Shown piece by piece: positions 61,498 to 64,000 of a DNA stretch of 64,000 bases. A program made the position numbers and the translations under genes. The first letter of the stretch is position 1; each line of letters begins with the position of its first letter. Source of the stretch: Caldilineaceae bacterium (GTDB lineage: Bacteria; Chloroflexota; Anaerolineae; Caldilineales; Caldilineaceae); assembly GCA_022827195.1 (NCBI GenBank), contig JAJDTL010000039.1, positions 62,001 to 126,000 of the forward strand, given 5' to 3'. Under the pieces are notes generated by a model. The model saw only the letters and a list, made by a program, of their open reading frames with translations. It was not told the DNA's origin and did not search any database.

Positions 61498-61522
61498 GTA
61501 GGGGCAGGCCTTGTGCCTGCCC
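61498..61522. repeat. Palindromic repeat (copy 2) in the thiamine operon leader
   Basis: The same palindrome as at 57574-57600: GGGGCAGGC (61501-61509), loop CTTGT, GCCTGCCC (61515-61522), preceded by GTA. Here it lies 26 bp upstream of the first start codon of the thiamine operon, not at a gene end. Confidence 0.85.
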
Positions 61523-61563
61523 TTCCCCACAGTCCCCACTCACTGCCCAAGACACACAACCAA

Positions 61564-61602
61564 AAACTGAAAACTAGAAACTGAAAACTAGAAACTGAAA
61601 AC
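61564..61602. repeat. 7/14-bp tandem repeat in the thiamine operon leader
   Basis: Repeated unit GAAAACTAGAAACT (14 bp, two heptads), nearly three copies. It lies immediately downstream, in the sense of transcription, of the T-tract of the riboswitch terminator. Confidence 0.8.
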
Positions 61603-61626
61603 AAAAAAACCGCCCTTCCAGGCGGC
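61603..61626 (-). terminator. Riboswitch expression-platform terminator
   Basis: On the minus strand CCGCC (61625-61621) pairs with GGCGG (61614-61610) around a 6-nt loop, followed by seven T residues (61609-61603). It follows the TPP aptamer by about 40 nt and precedes the first gene, so transcription attenuation when TPP is bound is the likely mechanism. Confidence 0.85.
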
Positions 61627-61659
61627 TGACGTTCGATTCTTCCCCAAAAATATGCGCAT

Positions 61660-61785
61660 CACACCAATTCCTACGCCAGCATTACCTGGATCAGGTCCGT
61701 CGGTCATCTCCACCGCGCGTCCCGCGACGCCCAAGGAGATATCTCAGCCCGGTTTATCCGAGCTCCCGATTGCGATTCAATTGTT
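61660..61785 (-). ncRNA. TPP riboswitch (THI element)
   Basis: Conserved aptamer parts are readable on the minus strand: GGGCTGAGA (CTGAGA core, 61747-61742) preceded by the P2/P3-side GGGAGCTCGG ... CCGGG, a variable stem, then ACCTGATC and GGTAATGCTGGCGTAGGAA (61697-61668), the pyrophosphate-sensing half. The outer P1 stem can form between the AATTG-containing flanks. It lies upstream of the MTH1187-thiX-thiY-thiZ operon and turns it off when TPP is plentiful. Confidence 0.95.
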
Positions 61786-61859
61786 CAGGTGCGGACAGGC
61801 GCCCACCGGCACCGTCAAGCGCAGTATACCCGGCCTCGCCTTACAGGTCAAGTAGCAAA

Positions 61860-61945
61860 ACGCAACTGGATACATCCCAAAATCGGGGTGCGAATCCCTC
61901 ATCCTCTTGCAGCAACCGAGGCATACCCACACCCCGCAGTTCCTG
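61860..61945 (+). repeat. Dispersed intergenic element (copy 2)
   Basis: It resembles 45070-45155: shared blocks include GCAGCAACCGAG, CATACCCACACCCCGCAG, and CAGTTCCTGGCC in the same order and spacing. Conceptual translation in one frame gives similar peptides in both copies (QNRGANPSSSCSNRG here, QNWGAYPHSSDSNR there), but no long open frame exists. Confidence 0.6.
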
Positions 61946-61950
61946 GCCGC

Positions 61951-61996
61951 TATCCACTATCCACTACCCACTACCCACTACCCACTACCCACTGCC
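61951..61996. repeat. 7-bp tandem repeat CCACTAC
   Basis: About six consecutive heptads, CCACTAT or CCACTAC, with the last ending CCACTGC. It follows the dispersed element directly. Confidence 0.9.
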
Positions 61997-62228
61997 GACA
62001 TGAATTCCCCGCCAGACGATTCCCACCCCAAAAATGGGTTGCCGCCTACGCAGCTTCAACCCAGACCCGGAATCACTGCCCTGGCATAGGGGCCGCCCCC
62101 GTCATACGAATGAACTCGCGCCGCTCCGTAAGTCCCCCTACCCGCCCCTCCCACCATCCTCCGAAGACGAATTTTCCAATTTTCAGTGCAAATGACTTCA
62201 AACCCTGCTACCCTGTTAAAGAAGATAC

Positions 62229-62312
62229 AGAACTGGCGACTGACCACTGCCAACTGGCCACTGGCCACTGGGTACTGACCACTGGCAACTGCCAACTGAC
62301 CACCGGCCACCG
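62229..62312. repeat. 7-bp-period repeat tract
   Basis: A run of about twelve heptads such as CACTGGC, CAACTGG, TGACCAC and AACTGCC, imperfect but in constant phase. It ends about 30 bp before the ribosome binding site of the next gene. Confidence 0.85.
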
Positions 62313-62358
62313 CCGTTCCGCCGCATGCCTGCGGCCAAGATACAAGGAGAACACGAAA

Positions 62359-63273
62359 GTGGCGAAGACACCCTGCAGAGGCGTCAGAAAAGACGGCACT
62401 CCCTGCCGCGGCAACGGCCTCAAGCAGCTCGACGGCTACTGCATCGCACACGCCTCACCCGAAAAGACACGCGCCTGGCGCGTGCGCGGCGGCCAAAACT
62501 CGTCCACCGCCGCCCGCGCCGACAAACGTATCCCCGAACGCCTGCGCGACGCCATAAACGAAGTCCGCGCCGGCATGACCGCGGTCAAAGAAGGCACCAT
62601 GTCCCCCGCCGCCTACAACGCCATCTGCCGCGGCGCCAATACACTGGTCATGCTGCACCGGGCCGCCGACTCCGAAATGGACGAAGTCCGCGCCGAAGAA
62701 AAAGCCGAAGCCGCAGCCCAAGTCAGCGGCCTCCACGGCGATCTCGAGATCCTCGCAGCCGCCGACGAACTCTCCGACCGCCACGAACGTTACCACGTCG
62801 AATCACTCGTCGAACAAGGCTTCGTCGCAATGGAAGGCCTGTTCGGCAATAAGAGAGGCAAAACCCTGTTCCGAAACAAACCGGTCCTTACCGACGCCGG
62901 CTGCCTCCGTTTCGGCCAATTCCCATTGATCAGCGCCGGCTACAAAGTCTTGAGCGAAACAGAAGAGAAACTCATGGACGGCGACTTTGATGAGGGCTCT
63001 CTGGCCAGCTTGCTCAGCATGCTTGAAGCCTCCCGTGTCGTAACGCAATCCAGCAGGGAAAAACTGGACCATCCCCCGCCCGACCCCTTCACCGGCCAGC
63101 CCCTGGGACAGCTTCCACCCAGCGTCGATAAGGGATTGCCGACCTTTCTCGACCCTGCCGATGACCCGGCCGAGCTCATGGATGAACTGCTCGAAGAGCA
63201 CAACGAACTCATAGAAAAAATGCGTAATGTATACCAGGAAAGCTACGGCCCTCTACCTCGAGACTCCGATTAG
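62359..63273 (+). CDS. Hypothetical protein with N-terminal Cys/His zinc motif
   Basis: A 304-aa protein. Its N-terminus, CRGVRKDGTPCRGNG and LDGYCIAHA, forms a C-x7-C-x12-C-x3-H motif that probably binds zinc, as in many phage and mobile-element proteins of the DUF5763 type. An HGKYS-like basic stretch (TRAWRVRGGQNSS) follows, then helical regions, and an acidic C-terminus (DDPAELMDELLEEHNELIEKM). The start is a GTG at 62359 with AAGGAGA 8 bp upstream; the open frame further upstream runs through repeats and is not coding. It could be a DNA-binding or terminase-small-subunit-like protein, but no phage genes are nearby. Confidence 0.72.
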   Translation: MAKTPCRGVRKDGTPCRGNGLKQLDGYCIAHASPEKTRAWRVRGGQNSSTAARADKRIPERLRDAINEVRAGMTAVKEGTMSPAAYNAICRGANTLVMLHRAADSEMDEVRAEEKAEAAAQVSGLHGDLEILAAADELSDRHERYHVESLVEQGFVAMEGLFGNKRGKTLFRNKPVLTDAGCLRFGQFPLISAGYKVLSETEEKLMDGDFDEGSLASLLSMLEASRVVTQSSREKLDHPPPDPFTGQPLGQLPPSVDKGLPTFLDPADDPAELMDELLEEHNELIEKMRNVYQESYGPLPRDSD

Positions 63274-63763
63274 CCCCGCCGGGAACGGCCCCACCCGGCC
63301 CAACTCAGGGAATAAATATTATATCTTTTTGTAGCTCTATCCCTCCGCGCCCCTCTTACAGACGGCGCCGTCCCCTCGCGCCCGTCCTCCGCCGCCCCAG
63401 CAGGACCAGCCCTTGCACACGCCCCCCCCGGCACCACTCCGCCCCATCCCTGCCCCTCTCCCGTCCCCAAAACAAAGCGCCATTAACCGGAAAACAGGGT
63501 TCCCGCCTACCAGTCTCCCGCCCCGCCCCAATTCCCCAAAAACAGTTCCCAAACACTCGCAAACGCTCACAGACGCTCGCAAATCTCTCACTCGCCTTTC
63601 CTGCTCCCGCCCCTCCCACACGCCCAGCCTGCCCCAATACAAAACGCCGGCCCCCCATCGAGGACCGGCGTCCAACTTCCCACCATCCACCCACCGGCTA
63701 CTGACCACTGGCTGCCGGCAACTGGCAACTGGCAACCGGCAACCGGCAACCGGCAACTGACCA
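63274..63763. other. Gene-free, pyrimidine-rich intergenic region
   Basis: About 490 bp between two convergent genes, C-rich on the plus strand. Long frames on the minus strand are Gly/Arg/Trp-rich and low in complexity and are not supported. Features seen are the AT-rich run AATAAATATTATATC at about 63312-63326 and the heptad repeat near the right end. Confidence 0.7.
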
Positions 63764-63775
63764 CTAGCCACCAGC
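63697..63775. repeat. 7-bp-period repeat tract CAACTGG/CAACCGG
   Basis: Eleven heptads, including three of CAACTGG-type and three of CAACCGG-type in a row, then TGACCAC and TAGCCAC variants. It runs to the last codons of the ABC exporter gene. Confidence 0.9.
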
Positions 63776-64000
63776 CACCCCCCACTGCAGTTCCCCCTCC
63801 CGCTCATCCCGGAACTGCTTCGTGTACAGCCCAAAGTACCTGCCTCGCAGACCGATCAGCGCCCCATGGCTCCCCTCTTCCACGATCCGCCCATCCTCGA
63901 TCACGAGGATCCGGTCCGCCTTCCGAATCGTCGAGAGCCGGTGGGCAATGATGAAACTGGTCCGCCCCGCCATCACCGCGTCCATCGCCTCCTGGATCAG
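63764..64000 (-). CDS. C-terminal end of an ABC exporter (permease-ATPase fusion), cut by window edge
   Basis: The visible residues are the end of an ABCB/MsbA-like nucleotide-binding domain: [20 protein letters not shown], with the H-loop His in [20 protein letters not shown], then [23 protein letters not shown]. The last residues ([10 protein letters not shown]) reach into the heptad repeat, so the repeat has contributed to the C-terminus. The remainder lies beyond position 64000. Substrate unknown. Confidence 0.92.
   Translation of the reverse strand: MIQEAMDAVMAGRTSFIIAHRLSTIRKADRILVIEDGRIVEEGSHGALIGLRGRYFGLYTKQFRDEREGELQWGVAGG

Larger units (their letters stand above)
61800..62358. other. 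Repeat-rich intergenic region upstream of the zinc-motif gene
   Basis: Divergent gap of about 560 bp. It holds the second copy of the dispersed element (about 61860-61945), a 7-bp CCACTAC repeat (61951-61996) and a longer 7-bp-period tract (62229-62312). The stretch 62000-62228 shows no gene or RNA that I can support. Confidence 0.7.

Noticed and set aside
61880-61905. tRNA gene suggested by a T-arm-like segment
   Set aside because: No acceptor stem, D-arm or anticodon arm can be placed around it, and the equivalent segment in the other element copy is degraded.
61789-62358. Upstream part of the frame containing the zinc-motif protein
   Set aside because: It translates heptad repeats and the dispersed element; a GTG with an AAGGAGA ribosome binding site starts the real gene at 62359.
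63337-63834. Minus-strand frame in the gap before the ABC exporter
   Set aside because: Gly/Arg/Trp-rich low-complexity peptide running through heptad repeats; no ribosome binding site or family resemblance.

Overview
The window is GC-rich DNA from a free-living or host-associated bacterium. No rRNA or tRNA gene is visible, so placement rests on gene content. Tat-type signal peptides combined with lipoboxes on sugar-binding proteins, sugar ABC importers without their own ATPase, PhyH, M81 (MlrC) and Gfo/Idh genes, an Uma2 gene and a DUF3782-like gene together suggest Chloroflexota (Caldilineales/Anaerolineae-like). This is inference, not proof.

Layout. 1-6170 (minus): a compact phenylalanine/tyrosine operon, aroH - pheA - two tandem DAHP synthases - tyrA - aroA - start of an unknown gene. 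6294-9454 (minus): an uncharacterised envelope cassette (lipoprotein, two paralogous membrane proteins, a small protein) closed by an intrinsic terminator. 9978-15529 (plus): an SDR, then a coupled Uma2 / nitroreductase / PHP-zinc-finger-UvrD fusion unit. 15563-19763 (minus): coiled-coil protein, SelB, aldo/keto reductase. 19764-20359: gene-free, with a perfect 10-bp tandem repeat. 20360-27291: enolase-superfamily dehydratase, VOC protein, two glycosyltransferases, DUF3782-like protein, aldo/keto reductase, PlsC; then a broken aquaporin. 27792-39328: two convergent sugar ABC importers, the second in an operon with M81, Gfo/Idh, DegT aminotransferase and PhyH genes. 39655-45017: GNAT, small protein plus hydroxyacid dehydrogenase, deformylase-like protein, DUF3298-like protein, NHL propeller, uronate-dehydrogenase-like protein. 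45283-49046: pyruvate dehydrogenase E1 and E2.

49196-56421 (plus) is the most interesting part. Five tightly packed genes encode a DUF3419/BtaA-like aminocarboxypropyl transferase, an AMP-forming ligase, a UbiA-type membrane prenyltransferase, a large ATP-grasp/phosphohistidine enzyme built like rifampin phosphotransferase, and an acetyltransferase-like protein. I infer a pathway that makes or modifies a lipid; I know of no described pathway with this combination.

57658-61790 (minus) is a TPP-riboswitch-controlled thiamine-precursor uptake operon (MTH1187-type protein, ThiX/ThiY/ThiZ-type transporter) followed by an isopenicillin-N-synthase-like oxygenase. The riboswitch, its terminator and several repeats can be read directly. 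62359-64000 holds a zinc-motif protein and the C-terminus of an ABC exporter.

Intergenic DNA carries several dispersed repeat families: 7-bp-period tracts, a 9-bp palindrome present twice, and a longer degenerate element present twice.
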